This document shows, one piece after another, positions 43,901-52,687 of a DNA stretch of 64,000 bases (positions are counted from its first letter, which is position 1; each line of letters starts with the position of its first letter). A model generated the notes under the pieces. That model was not told the DNA's origin and ran no database searches. It saw nothing but the letters and a program-made list of their open reading frames with translations. Origin of the DNA: an uncultured Prevotellaceae bacterium (lineage in GTDB: Bacteria; Bacteroidota; Bacteroidia; Bacteroidales; Bacteroidaceae); contig CACZMV010000002.1 in the NCBI GenBank assembly GCA_902782305.1, positions 56,174 through 120,173 on the forward strand, given 5' to 3'. The translations under genes and the position numbers were made by a program.

Positions 43901-46024
43901 GTGGGCGGCTGGCATGATGAAGGAATAGGTTCCACCGCGGGTATTGGCATCCACATTCTCTTCTGTTAAAGTGACCAAACCGGCCGGGAAGGTCTTGATA
44001 CGCCTTACCTTGCAACCGTCATTGGGAGTCACTGTGAAAGTCACCTTATCGCCCTTTTTCGCAAACTGATTCGACACCGTGAGTTCTCCACCGTAATTAC
44101 TATCCACAAACACTTGTAATGGGGCTATGGTAGGAGCTACGGTTTCATCTGTGTCATCAAGCTTGGTAAAGTGATAGTAAAACATATTGGCAGCCATGTT
44201 AATACTGTCGGGCGACAGACTGATTTTACCGTATTTCATCTGATAGACGGCATATCCTTCATCAGCCTGTGCCTTGACCACGATGACATCTTCTTGCAAG
44301 GCTTGGACGGTCTCGCCTTCCTCGTATGTATTGGTATTGAACAGCGTCACCTTACCATGTTCATAGTTCTTGACGCTCATTTTGTTCTGCGTACCCGATG
44401 CAGTATAGTCGATGGTCACGTCTTGCGATTGCATCTTTAAAATCAGCACGTCTTCGTTCTTGATAGTTTCTGATGCCGTAGGCAGCAACAGACAAAGGTC
44501 GTCGAACATCGGACCCTCGTAGCTGCGACTCTTATTCTCATGCTCGCCCTTCGATTCAACAAGGAACTTCAGCGTGTCGGCCTTAATATCCACTGTACCC
44601 GTCTTGAGCACGGTTTGCCAGCCTTCTGGCTGATTCGAAAGGTTGGCAACAACCCACTTGGACTCAGAAATATCTTTACCGGTTGCCACGATGCTGGCCT
44701 GCGCTTGCTGGGCACTGCATGGATTGATGCTGGCGATGGCTGCAATGCTCAGTTTACCAGCCTTGACATCATCAGCTGTTTTCGAATGATTGGTAATTGC
44801 CACACTCTGCGACATGATGTTCTTCACACTGGCATGCCAATACTTATTGCCGACGGAATCGGTAAACGCCCTCATGGGAAGTCCCCAACTGGCGTATTCG
44901 TAGGACTCTGTCCAACTTCCCATACCCTCGTCAGCAAAACTGTTCTGCAGCACATTATGGTAAACCTCCTTGGATTCGACATCTCCTGTGACAGTGTGCT
45001 TGACACTAAAGCTGTCAGGCATCATAAACACCACGGGGATTTGCTGTCCACTGCGTACCACATTAGGATAGTCGGGAATCATCTCGGGAATATAGGTCTT
45101 GACGCGACCGGATTTATTCGTATCTTTGATGTTGATGGAAAGCACCGGCTCAATACCATAAGTGACGGAGACATCCTGCAACTCAACCTTGAAGCGATAA
45201 ACAACCTCCCATCCGCCGTTGTCTAACCGCTTCGGCTTGCCCACACGCCACGAATTCGAGCAGCCAGTGATGGAAACATTGGCAGGGATATAGCCCTTTT
45301 CCGTTTTAAAGGTAACATCTACCTCTTCACGTGACTTCGGACTCATATCGCTTACGGTTGCCTTGATGTGATCGAGTTCTTCTTTTATATGAACCGCATA
45401 ATGGCTCTTGCCAAAGACAGGAGTCACATGCACGGTGTCTTCATCGTTGGGCATCCAGACGGTAATCATGGTATCTGACTTTTGGTAATGGCTCTGATCA
45501 ACATTCGTAATCTGTACATCCAAAAGTTTGTAATCGTTAGCCTTATCAACATCGGTGACCTTTATCTTGAGCGCACGCCCCGGCACATTCCATAGCATAT
45601 TTTCAGTGGATGATTTCTTAAAACCATATAGCGGCACTAGCGTGCCACCGGTTTGTTGATGAATCACCAGTGTACGCAAGGGGACGAAGGATGCCCACAC
45701 CTCAACAGGGGCAGCGGGCATCTTGAACCTGTAGCGTTGTTTGCTGGCACGGTCTTCGGGGAAACTGCTTTTATTTTCTGCCTTCTTGGGGTCAGAATAT
45801 TCACCATTTTCTTTCTTTGCGTAATATAAGACATCCGCTGACAAACCATAGCCAGGATCCGGTTCACAAGTAACCATCACAGAGTCGCCTGCATTTACAT
45901 ACTGCTGGTCGCCTATGATAATTTTTCCATTTACCATGGCCCTGGGGGTTACAGGATACTTTTGTGCTGATACACAGACTGAAAAGAGCAACAACAGTGC
46001 CGTTAATATGCTGGATGTCTTCAT
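40931..46024 (-). CDS. Large GLUG-type surface protein
   Basis: A 1697-aa secreted protein (MKTSSILTALLLLFSVCVSAQK). It has several beta-sandwich repeats of the bacterial Ig type (VNAGDSVMVTCEPDPGYGLS, KKGDKVTFTVTPNDGCKVRRI) and two GLUG-bearing regions (GDFDGNGHSITYGGKRSLFN..G.V.HLYV and GNFYGGGHTIKYS). A C-terminal region is homologous to that of the 2983-aa protein (YPVFANGILDKI, VSVKQIVYKR, WVLPF). The tail VYNLSGQRVGAGYKGIMIQNGRKVMKR is sorting-like. It is translationally coupled to the 2983-aa gene through ATGA. It is probably a surface adhesin acting with it. Confidence 0.85.
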   Translation of the reverse strand: MKTSSILTALLLLFSVCVSAQKYPVTPRAMVNGKIIIGDQQYVNAGDSVMVTCEPDPGYGLSADVLYYAKKENGEYSDPKKAENKSSFPEDRASKQRYRFKMPAAPVEVWASFVPLRTLVIHQQTGGTLVPLYGFKKSSTENMLWNVPGRALKIKVTDVDKANDYKLLDVQITNVDQSHYQKSDTMITVWMPNDEDTVHVTPVFGKSHYAVHIKEELDHIKATVSDMSPKSREEVDVTFKTEKGYIPANVSITGCSNSWRVGKPKRLDNGGWEVVYRFKVELQDVSVTYGIEPVLSINIKDTNKSGRVKTYIPEMIPDYPNVVRSGQQIPVVFMMPDSFSVKHTVTGDVESKEVYHNVLQNSFADEGMGSWTESYEYASWGLPMRAFTDSVGNKYWHASVKNIMSQSVAITNHSKTADDVKAGKLSIAAIASINPCSAQQAQASIVATGKDISESKWVVANLSNQPEGWQTVLKTGTVDIKADTLKFLVESKGEHENKSRSYEGPMFDDLCLLLPTASETIKNEDVLILKMQSQDVTIDYTASGTQNKMSVKNYEHGKVTLFNTNTYEEGETVQALQEDVIVVKAQADEGYAVYQMKYGKISLSPDSINMAANMFYYHFTKLDDTDETVAPTIAPLQVFVDSNYGGELTVSNQFAKKGDKVTFTVTPNDGCKVRRIKTFPAGLVTLTEENVDANTRGGTYSFIMPAAHFMLSPEYIVPITTKEQLGDIHGSNGEFILANDLTLGDAWSKTYDLAGDFDGNGHSITYGGKRSLFNSVTGSVRHLYVNANLKGVKDATGGICKINTGTIEDCEISGTIANTTKNACAGGVAGKNGPQGGIISHCHVVATIDGPKAYGIAYQQEKATIRDNVFNGQFDIHCNRMYMICNDERSSTIDGNYYIENIRNAKAERCSGVTPADPARLVQDAKDMAGTYPVYAASIKKRYNDAFTVTLSLPAEVYRVNLSQETAVPGAVITGSVRVEGNQHLVGITVSDTLGNNAQNCPFTDHMNNVYSFSFSMPAHDVKVSFQTEAGRYIYTAQQFVDVNNQEGTFYLVRDIELNNWAEQIDLFGNFYGGGHTIKYSASTGCVGLFNKICKGALLQGLRVVGNVQTEVDCGGIAKENQGTMRDCHFAGRISIMATPGKKKNTLKEERMAALVCDLTTEGAVVDHCSATGELKSSRNQDVINEHPLCYVGSENVRNSVWVSPKATDEYSQQTALAEAARKDYPVFANGILDKINPRVIVGGDTIRVQRGTTLDRLTLMDGEPFVCTGDVSVKQIVYKRSVMSNTEQWVLPFAFDGIAGSGPFEYSKLERVNDMPEVGATQRLTLTDKSTSVSYHANEPWMVKGDGGEYVLTHSSGCITVHATDNTLMDMYASVTDEGHIYATYHVIPGHAAKGDLLYVWDSANQRYILSGESGNPADIQPYRFYVQFYNKIDKVHEKFTQTEWYKEDPSPASSNVMAAHRSLASAMADGWQPIFLDSRQPQSVTTRMLDYYEVAYLTDISAEVIDENTDAPLAAVSLIYRMADHSMELPPALPLLVRAKRSDAQPLVDEKTGAEIEDMDDEMPHYWCASYGNRLDIWALPSSENYADLAEYDAMMFEDTWFDQSFNYATNADSRTTGPMSYCITVLNEDTYEPLPLMGDRVSVQFISSGSATGIEEGVRREGEKESPVYNLSGQRVGAGYKGIMIQNGRKVMKR
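41019..41053 (-). repeat. Octamer/heptamer array in the linker before the tail
   Basis: CTCTCCTT, CTCTCCTT, CCCTCCTT, ACTCCTT (period 8, 8, 7), encoding EEGVRREGEKES between TGI and VYNLSGQR. Confidence 0.7.
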
Positions 46025-46046
46025 ACTTCAAAGTTTAATTGTCAAT

Positions 46047-46074
46047 ACCTCTTACTTCTTCCCTCTTACCTCTT
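46047..46074. repeat. Heptamer array overlapping a stop codon and the following gap
   Basis: ACCTCTT, ACTTCTT, CCCTCTT, ACCTCTT. The TAA of the 914-aa protein gene (46066-46068) lies within it. Confidence 0.7.
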
Positions 46075-48810
46075 AATATACTTCTTACCTTGATAAACAT
46101 AGATTCCACGTGGAAGACCGCTGAACGGATCCTTCGTATCAGTTGCCATGCGTACCATGCGACCATGAATGTCGTAAACATTGGGGTCGATACGATTCTG
46201 CATGGACGGCTGTTCCACCGTGGGCACCTGGATGGCCGTAGTCGTCTGCAACAAAGTGATTGGCCAATCGCCTATATATTCATGATAGACCGTTGGACGC
46301 ACTTCACCTGTTTGCGAATCACCACCGACAGGACCGAAAACCACAGACTGCAGTAGTGCACCTTCGTCATCATAGACGAAATACAAGCCACTGGTCACGT
46401 ATGTTTTGCCGTTGGTCTTCACTTCCGAACGAATTTCCAGAAGATGCTGGTCAGAGGCTCTGATGATGTAGTGTTCAGTGAAAATGCTATCACTACCGGC
46501 AGAACCATGATAGCTGGAAACAACATGAATAGTATTGTTCTGACTGTCATAATACTCATAGTAAATGTCACTATCTATGTCAGGAACAACATCATTGCTG
46601 TCATATTCATGACTATACTCCAAACGTTTTTCGCCTGTGATGTAATTATGCGAGAATCCATTGGTAGAGATGGCATTGCCGGCATCGTCATATTTAGTCT
46701 CAATGCTCCAGAAAGGTCTCATCACACCATCGACACTCTCTTCATAGAGGATGTTATTCTTCTCATCAAGCGTGATGCACGCCTCGAGCGAATAGTCGCC
46801 GTTATTAATAATGTATTGGTCGACTCGTTCACCTGTACTGGAATAATAGCCAACGGTTTCTGCGACGGGCGTCACTTTATCGGCTGTGACAAGATCATAC
46901 TCTAACATTCTGACGTATGCAGAATCGTCTGGGAAGATATAGGACTCAAAGCCCAACATTTTGCCTCCATTGATGGGTTCGTAGAGTTTAGAACCCTCAG
47001 GAATACTGCGTGTGATAGCATACAGGCAATTTAAACCGGCATACTGAATGGAGTCGTTATGCATGAGTTCCTCAATGGTAGTGACAAACCGGCTAGATGA
47101 GTTCGCCTCGTCATCGATGCCGATTTCCTCTATCTCGTTATCCTTCTCGTGAGCGCCGTCATCGCTACCGGAGTCTGACAAAGCAGCACGCCTTGGGACG
47201 GCACTATACGTTGTAGGGATGGCTGCATTCGCCTTGGCTTGGATGGTCGTGTTGACAACAGGAATAGGATAGCTATAGTCCTGCGTGAACATGAAGGATG
47301 ACGACTCGCTTTCCTCGGTCAGCAACTGTAACATACTGTATGACGTCAGCTTGTCTATACTGATTTGAGTGAGGCCGGGGCCACTTCCCTGAGTGGAGAA
47401 GCAGTGACGCAACGTGGTAGTCGGCAACATATCCATATGACCTTGGTTATTGTTGTCGGCAGCACCGTAACTGTTCATGATATGTCCATTAGGCATACCA
47501 CACACCATCGGGTTCCAATTACCAACGCTACTGACATCGGATACAGACCCACAATTCTGGATGCTCACCTGCTGCTCAGCATATCCCACAATGCCTCCGA
47601 CATAATCTTTGCCTTTCAATGATCCGAAACTGGCACAATTCAAGATGTCACAATAGGAAGCATATCCCACGATGCCGCCCACACAAGCAGTTCCCTCCAT
47701 GATGTTACCTGCATCAAAGATGAGGTTGGCAATGACAGCATGTGACAGGAGCGTTCCCTTGGCTACTCCCACAAAGCCCAGACAGTCCATGCTCTGATAG
47801 CAGTTGGTAATGCCGCGAATACAGTGACCATTGCCATTAACCACTCCCTGGAACGGATGGTCAGGAGTGCCTAAGGGCATCATGGGCAATGTACTGCTGA
47901 ACACCAGGTCGGACTTGATGTCAACGCCTATGTTACCGGGAATATCGCCAATGGACACCAGCTCGGACAGAACGCGCATCTCACTGGCATCGTTAATTTC
48001 GTAAACCGAACCATCGGCATTGCTTTTAGGCTTGCGCAGACCACACGCCTTACACGTGCCATTGGCATCGAAATCATGGGGTTTCAACTGACCTCCGTGA
48101 ACTGTTTGTGTTCTGGAGCAACGCTCACACTTTTGCGTTTTTTCCACATTGCTCATACAGCTGGCTGTCCCTCCGGCAACCTCTTTCATGAGGCATTCCG
48201 TATAGGGAGTAGGTATGACAACAATGCTATCCTTGCTGCAAGCACCGCATTTGTAATGAGACTCGCCAGCCTTTCCACAGGTAGGATCCCTATGTTGCGT
48301 GAGGTTGAAACGATGAATATGGATGGACAAGTCGTCGATACTTCCTTTATATATGACTTTAGAACCTGTGAAAGACGTTTCTAAAGAAATATCGTGTTTC
48401 CCCTCAGAAATACTGATCCCATCAGCTTGAAAACAGACCGTGTTTGTATGGGAATGACTAATAACAGCCTCATCATCGAGCTTCGCAGTGAAAGAAATAC
48501 TAGCTCCCACAGCATCTCCACCTCCGAACTTAGGGAACACATAGAGTGCAATCTTGAATTTAAGGCATGCCGTTTCCCCCTTTGGAACTGTGACGGAGAA
48601 TTGCAAACTGTGTTCACTATATTCACCATCTACATGAAAGGAATTATCTCCGGAAATCTTATTTAAGTTTTCCAGTTCTGGTTTGGTGATGATAATACCG
48701 TCACTGGTCGTGCCTCCATCCAGGGGGAACTCCAAATCGTCTGCACGGACTGCAGAAAAATGGAAAAGACTAAACAGTATAAACGTAAAAAGGTAATATT
48801 TCTTGCCCAT
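46066..48810 (-). CDS. Cys-motif and GLUG-bearing surface protein
   Basis: A 914-aa secreted protein (MGKKYYLFTFILFSLFHFSAVRADD). After an N-terminal beta-sandwich come CxxC knots (HYKCGACSKD, TQKCERCSRT, NGTCKACGLR) near residues 185-260. GLUG units follow (GVVNGNGHCIRGITN, CVGGIVGYASYCDILNCASFG, DYVGGIVGYAEQ). The tail VYDIHGRMVR...RGIYVYQGKKYIKR is sorting-like. The ATG at 48810 is chosen over a TTG at 48819. It is likely displayed at the surface with the two giant proteins downstream. Confidence 0.8.
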   Translation of the reverse strand: MGKKYYLFTFILFSLFHFSAVRADDLEFPLDGGTTSDGIIITKPELENLNKISGDNSFHVDGEYSEHSLQFSVTVPKGETACLKFKIALYVFPKFGGGDAVGASISFTAKLDDEAVISHSHTNTVCFQADGISISEGKHDISLETSFTGSKVIYKGSIDDLSIHIHRFNLTQHRDPTCGKAGESHYKCGACSKDSIVVIPTPYTECLMKEVAGGTASCMSNVEKTQKCERCSRTQTVHGGQLKPHDFDANGTCKACGLRKPKSNADGSVYEINDASEMRVLSELVSIGDIPGNIGVDIKSDLVFSSTLPMMPLGTPDHPFQGVVNGNGHCIRGITNCYQSMDCLGFVGVAKGTLLSHAVIANLIFDAGNIMEGTACVGGIVGYASYCDILNCASFGSLKGKDYVGGIVGYAEQQVSIQNCGSVSDVSSVGNWNPMVCGMPNGHIMNSYGAADNNNQGHMDMLPTTTLRHCFSTQGSGPGLTQISIDKLTSYSMLQLLTEESESSSFMFTQDYSYPIPVVNTTIQAKANAAIPTTYSAVPRRAALSDSGSDDGAHEKDNEIEEIGIDDEANSSSRFVTTIEELMHNDSIQYAGLNCLYAITRSIPEGSKLYEPINGGKMLGFESYIFPDDSAYVRMLEYDLVTADKVTPVAETVGYYSSTGERVDQYIINNGDYSLEACITLDEKNNILYEESVDGVMRPFWSIETKYDDAGNAISTNGFSHNYITGEKRLEYSHEYDSNDVVPDIDSDIYYEYYDSQNNTIHVVSSYHGSAGSDSIFTEHYIIRASDQHLLEIRSEVKTNGKTYVTSGLYFVYDDEGALLQSVVFGPVGGDSQTGEVRPTVYHEYIGDWPITLLQTTTAIQVPTVEQPSMQNRIDPNVYDIHGRMVRMATDTKDPFSGLPRGIYVYQGKKYIKR

Positions 48811-48824
48811 ATCTTTCAATTATC

Positions 48825-48873
48825 AAGTTTCATGTTTCAAGTTTCATGTTTCAAGTTTCATGTTTCAAGTTTC
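48825..48873. repeat. Heptamer array of seven units between two surface genes
   Basis: AAGTTTC and ATGTTTC alternate: seven perfect heptamers, giving a 14-bp higher-order period. The array is bordered on both sides by TTTCAATTATC, forming a direct repeat (48814-48824 and 48870-48880). Confidence 0.9.
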
Positions 48874-50659
48874 AATTATCTTTTGACTGCTGCGATGCGG
48901 TCTCAGGCAGTACGGCATCGGAGCCACTGCCACAGATAGCCTCGGAGACATTGCCCGAAAGCGTTCCCCCAACGTTGGTACCACAGATACCTCCGGCATA
49001 GTCGCGCACGCCACCTACCCACACACTGTTTTCAGTGGTGCAGCCCGATATAGTGCCTTTGTTCAGTCCGCAGATACCACCGAGGTTCTTGCCGGAACCA
49101 ATGCTATTCATGATCGAGAATACCACACGGCAATTCTTAATCGTTCCTTCGTTGACACCTGCCACGGCACCGATATAGTCCCAGCCACGCATGTTACATC
49201 CTGCCATCGATACGTTTTCCACGGTGGCACCCTTGCCTATGACTCCAAAGAGTCCACGATAGCCAGAGCCAGCAACGGGTTCTTCCGTCTGGAGCATGCT
49301 GATGATGTGACCACCACCATCGAAGGTTCCTTCGAATGCCGTGCTGTCGGCAGCACCGATAGGATGCCACGGTCGCACCATAAAGTTATCGGCAATGAGG
49401 TCTTTGTCAAGACGGATATGGGTCTTGGGACGACGGTTGTTCACATATTCGGATATCCAGTAGAGGTTGCCGAACGACTTGATTACAAATACGCTGTCAT
49501 TGGCGCCACGAGGCTCCGTAGCAGGCTGCTCGTAGGGATGGCTACAGTCCGTTTTTCTGCAGATGCCATATTCGTTGTAGTCATGTCCTTTGCCTGGTTC
49601 CTCAAACAACGCTTTATGATAACACTCACTGCAGGTATATTCCACAAGGATGTGGTCGCACCGCTTCTGTTTGACGATGCGGCTATAACTATAGTCATGA
49701 GGGAATTTCTCGAGGAATCCGCAAGAGTCACAATAAAGGATGTGGCGCGCATCGTCAACGGGGAGTTTCACCTTACCAAATTCAGCATGGTCGGAAGGCT
49801 CCACCAGGTTACAAAGCAGACAGCGCTTGTTATGGCTTTTCCAGTCGGACGTATAGGTGGACCACTGATGGACGTCGGGTACTTCCTCGCCGCAGTCAAG
49901 ACATTTCTTATAGTGGTATCTGAATCGCGACGGGTGGTTTTCGTTATATTGTGCCCAATAGTCGTTGTTGCCATAGGACTTTTTAAAGCGGTGGGGCTCC
50001 TGCTTAACGAGTCCACACTGGTCCTTACTACAGGAATGGATATGCCAGTTCTGGTCTTTTGAACGGTATTGAGATTCATGGGTATGCCAGGTATAGAGGA
50101 AGTAACGTCCACCACCGGCATGGGGTCCGCTCCATGTCTGATCGCTGCGCCTACTGGGCTTGCTGGCACAGACTTGTATAGACTTGAGCACCCTGGTGTT
50201 AAAATCGGCTTTGCCTGTGCGGGTGATATAGAGATGTTCCTGCTTGGGATATGCTCCACCATAAATATCATAGTCACGACCATTGAGTCCGCCTCGATAT
50301 TTATTATCATAATGTGACTTCCTCTCCTGGAAGAAGAGGGCTGGCTCATACAACTTGCCATCAGCATTGAACTTAACACCATACTCGGCTCTTGCCTCCA
50401 CCTTCACACCGGTGATATATTGAGCGGTGTCGGCAGCTGTCTTATGGACGACAAACACATAGCCTCCGCCCCTGCCCTTGCGGAAATCCAATTCTTTACT
50501 GCCGATACCGTCGTAGCCTTGGGCTGAGTCGGCAAGTTCCTTATACTCATTAAGGGCAAAGACCTTGATCTCCGACACCATGCCCTGGGCCCCTGCGGGG
50601 CTAACGGGAAAGGTGCATTGGGCAATGAGTAATGCGAAATATAGGATAACCTTTTTCAT
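48872..50659 (-). CDS. Cys-rich (CxxC) surface protein with GLUG-like C-terminus
   Basis: A 595-aa secreted protein with signal MKKVILYFALLIAQ...AGAQG. An N-terminal beta-domain is followed by six or more CxxC/CxxxxC pairs with nearby His (HSCSKDQCG, KKCLDCGEEV, KRCLLCNLVE, YCDSCGFLE, YTCSECYHK, ICRKTDCSH), spaced 25-35 residues apart like a zinc-ribbon array. GLUG-like repeats lie after residue 450 (GTFDGGGHIIS, YIGAVAGVNEGTIKNC, NLGGICGLNKGTISGC). No sorting tail is seen. The ATG at 50659 is chosen; the in-frame TTG at 50683 abuts the previous stop. Confidence 0.75.
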   Translation of the reverse strand: MKKVILYFALLIAQCTFPVSPAGAQGMVSEIKVFALNEYKELADSAQGYDGIGSKELDFRKGRGGGYVFVVHKTAADTAQYITGVKVEARAEYGVKFNADGKLYEPALFFQERKSHYDNKYRGGLNGRDYDIYGGAYPKQEHLYITRTGKADFNTRVLKSIQVCASKPSRRSDQTWSGPHAGGGRYFLYTWHTHESQYRSKDQNWHIHSCSKDQCGLVKQEPHRFKKSYGNNDYWAQYNENHPSRFRYHYKKCLDCGEEVPDVHQWSTYTSDWKSHNKRCLLCNLVEPSDHAEFGKVKLPVDDARHILYCDSCGFLEKFPHDYSYSRIVKQKRCDHILVEYTCSECYHKALFEEPGKGHDYNEYGICRKTDCSHPYEQPATEPRGANDSVFVIKSFGNLYWISEYVNNRRPKTHIRLDKDLIADNFMVRPWHPIGAADSTAFEGTFDGGGHIISMLQTEEPVAGSGYRGLFGVIGKGATVENVSMAGCNMRGWDYIGAVAGVNEGTIKNCRVVFSIMNSIGSGKNLGGICGLNKGTISGCTTENSVWVGGVRDYAGGICGTNVGGTLSGNVSEAICGSGSDAVLPETASQQSKDN

Positions 50660-50683
50660 AGTTCTAATGGTTTCTTTTATCAA

Positions 50684-52684
50684 CTACATGAATTTGAAAT
50701 CGCTTTTACGCACCAGCAATGCCTGGCCAATGGTCTCTTCCGGATAAGACGTAAGATAGGCATTTTTAGGTTTCAAAGCGAAAATGCCATACTTGTCGTT
50801 ATGGTCATTGTGCAGGATATACCGCTTGTAGTCGAAGAAGGGGGGTACTTCGTCCTTCTTGATGAAATCCGGGCCGAACACCTGACCAGAGTTATACATA
50901 AACTGGATAATCTTGTTGACTTGTCCGGTATGGGCAACCTCATAGCCCACAGGGACATCCTTGAGCAAAGTGCGTACGGTGTTCATCGCCTCTTTCTTGT
51001 CGCTGGTGTTGGCCATCACACCCTGCTGCAGGAAATAAGGTCCTACCTTCATGTTGATGACGCAAGTGTCGTTCCACATATAGATGGCCCCACGGCCGAC
51101 ATGGATGTTGGACGTGTAGGACGTGGCGTCGTCGGCTGGTGCTATATCAATCTCACCATTATTATAATAGATTCTATCATCGTAGTTGAGTCGTGTAAGC
51201 GGGGTGACATAAGCCTTCGCCTGTTCCTCCTGGCCTTCGAGATACTGCCAAGTAATGGTGAACAGGCTATCGTCGCTGCATCGGCGACCAAGACCCTCGT
51301 GACATACCTTACCGCCCAACGTGGGATAGAACACTGTATATTCGACATTGTGGACATGCTCATTGAGTATCTCACCGATTACCTCATGGTCCACCACAAC
51401 CTGATTGCTGACGGATTGGGCAGTGAGTTTGAGCTCAGAGACAGGTATCTCGGCATAGACCTTCTTCCTGACGCGTGGCATGACATTGGTCTCATAATCG
51501 ACATGCTTGCCAACCATCGCGTTGTAGAGCGCGGCAACCTTACGATCCATAATCAGGTCGGCGATAGGTGCCACCTTGATATCAATCAGCTCCACATTAT
51601 TCTCGTCCTTGTCAGCACCGGGGGTGAACTTGATAGACTTGAACCACTCGTCCACAATCTTGCTCTTCAGCGCCATGTCATCGCTTTCATGCAGTCCTGA
51701 CAAGGTGAGGGCGAGGGCACTGTTGCCACCATACGCCTCGATGTGGGTTTCGCGTTGTGTCGAGGTCTTTACCGTCCAGTCTTGTGTCTCCGTACCGTCT
51801 TTCTTTCCGACGCAATAGAGGAAGGAGGCTCCTGCCTGTTTATCGACCGTGGTGCGGGAGTCAACCACATGGCGGTTCATCGTTGTACTGAACTTTATCT
51901 TGCCACCCAACTTGGCATGATAGATGATATGGGTGCCGTAGGTCTGGAACATATTCTGAATGATACGCATGGCCTCGGTATTATTTTGCTGCTGGAGCGC
52001 CTCGGAGGCCAGCTGCTGGTAGCGGCGGAATCCCGGAGAAAGGACTTCGGGATGCTGGCGGGCAATATAGTACAGGTCATAAGGCTCCAGATGGCGCGAT
52101 GCCAGCGTCATACCATCGTGAATGGTGCAGAAGGCAAACTCGTTGCTCACCATGTCGGTCTGGTTGAAGGTCGTAGAGACCTCCGTCTGAAAGAGGACGA
52201 AATCGGTCTTTATCGACGCATTGGCTGTAAGCTTCTTGCAGATAGTCATGGCATCCGTGCCACTATACACATGATGGTAGGAGGACGGAGAGATGTCGTC
52301 AACGACCGTTGTAGAGCCATGCTCTTGGTCGAACTGCTGAATGACCGACAAGTCGATAACGCGGTCGCGCACCTCGTCGTAGTCGCTGTACTTTCCTGTG
52401 CCGTTATAGCCATAGCCCACACCGTAACTGCGATACAGGTCGCCGATGTATGCCTGACGCTGAGCTGCATGCACACGTCTCCAGTGAGCCTCGTCGTAGT
52501 CGCCGTAGGCATTCTCAGGATTGTATTCCTCCATAACCGTTGAAAGGTCGTCTTCCCGGGTACAGGAAGTGAATGAAATGAGAAATGAGAAATGAGAAAT
52601 GAGAAATGCTGCGCATAGCAGTCCCTTCAAAGTCATTCCTGTTTTCACCCTCGTCCGTTTCATATCATTGTTTATGTTCATCAT
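50684..52684 (-). CDS. MACPF-domain lipoprotein (paralogue 6)
   Basis: A 666-aa lipoprotein (lipid Cys41 in SFTSCTREDD, acidic residues after Cys as in surface-exported lipoproteins). The MACPF core spans about residues 85-430: the opening YGVGYGYN, the family signature QTYGTHIIYHAKLGG at 247-261 (canonical Y-G-T-H), and a late AYGGNSALAL...DEWFKSI...IKVAPIADLI. A further C-terminal domain of about 240 residues is not recognised. MACPF proteins oligomerise and form pores; in Bacteroidales the secreted BSAP toxins are of this class. The hydrophobic core of the signal peptide is encoded by four heptamer repeats. It is the last of six tandem MACPF-like genes. Confidence 0.85.
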   Translation of the reverse strand: MMNINNDMKRTRVKTGMTLKGLLCAAFLISHFSFLISFTSCTREDDLSTVMEEYNPENAYGDYDEAHWRRVHAAQRQAYIGDLYRSYGVGYGYNGTGKYSDYDEVRDRVIDLSVIQQFDQEHGSTTVVDDISPSSYHHVYSGTDAMTICKKLTANASIKTDFVLFQTEVSTTFNQTDMVSNEFAFCTIHDGMTLASRHLEPYDLYYIARQHPEVLSPGFRRYQQLASEALQQQNNTEAMRIIQNMFQTYGTHIIYHAKLGGKIKFSTTMNRHVVDSRTTVDKQAGASFLYCVGKKDGTETQDWTVKTSTQRETHIEAYGGNSALALTLSGLHESDDMALKSKIVDEWFKSIKFTPGADKDENNVELIDIKVAPIADLIMDRKVAALYNAMVGKHVDYETNVMPRVRKKVYAEIPVSELKLTAQSVSNQVVVDHEVIGEILNEHVHNVEYTVFYPTLGGKVCHEGLGRRCSDDSLFTITWQYLEGQEEQAKAYVTPLTRLNYDDRIYYNNGEIDIAPADDATSYTSNIHVGRGAIYMWNDTCVINMKVGPYFLQQGVMANTSDKKEAMNTVRTLLKDVPVGYEVAHTGQVNKIIQFMYNSGQVFGPDFIKKDEVPPFFDYKRYILHNDHNDKYGIFALKPKNAYLTSYPEETIGQALLVRKSDFKFM
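52576..52603 (-). repeat. Heptamer array coding the signal-peptide core of a MACPF lipoprotein
   Basis: AAATGAG four times without change on the plus strand, read on the minus strand as FLISHFSFLISF just before the lipobox Cys. Same family as 4507-4541 and 10889-10916. Confidence 0.9.
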
Positions 52685-52687
52685 TCT

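Noticed and set aside
48814-48880. CRISPR-like look of the AAGTTTC/ATGTTTC array with bordering direct repeats
   Set aside because: There are no spacers; the array is a pure 7/14-bp tandem repeat.
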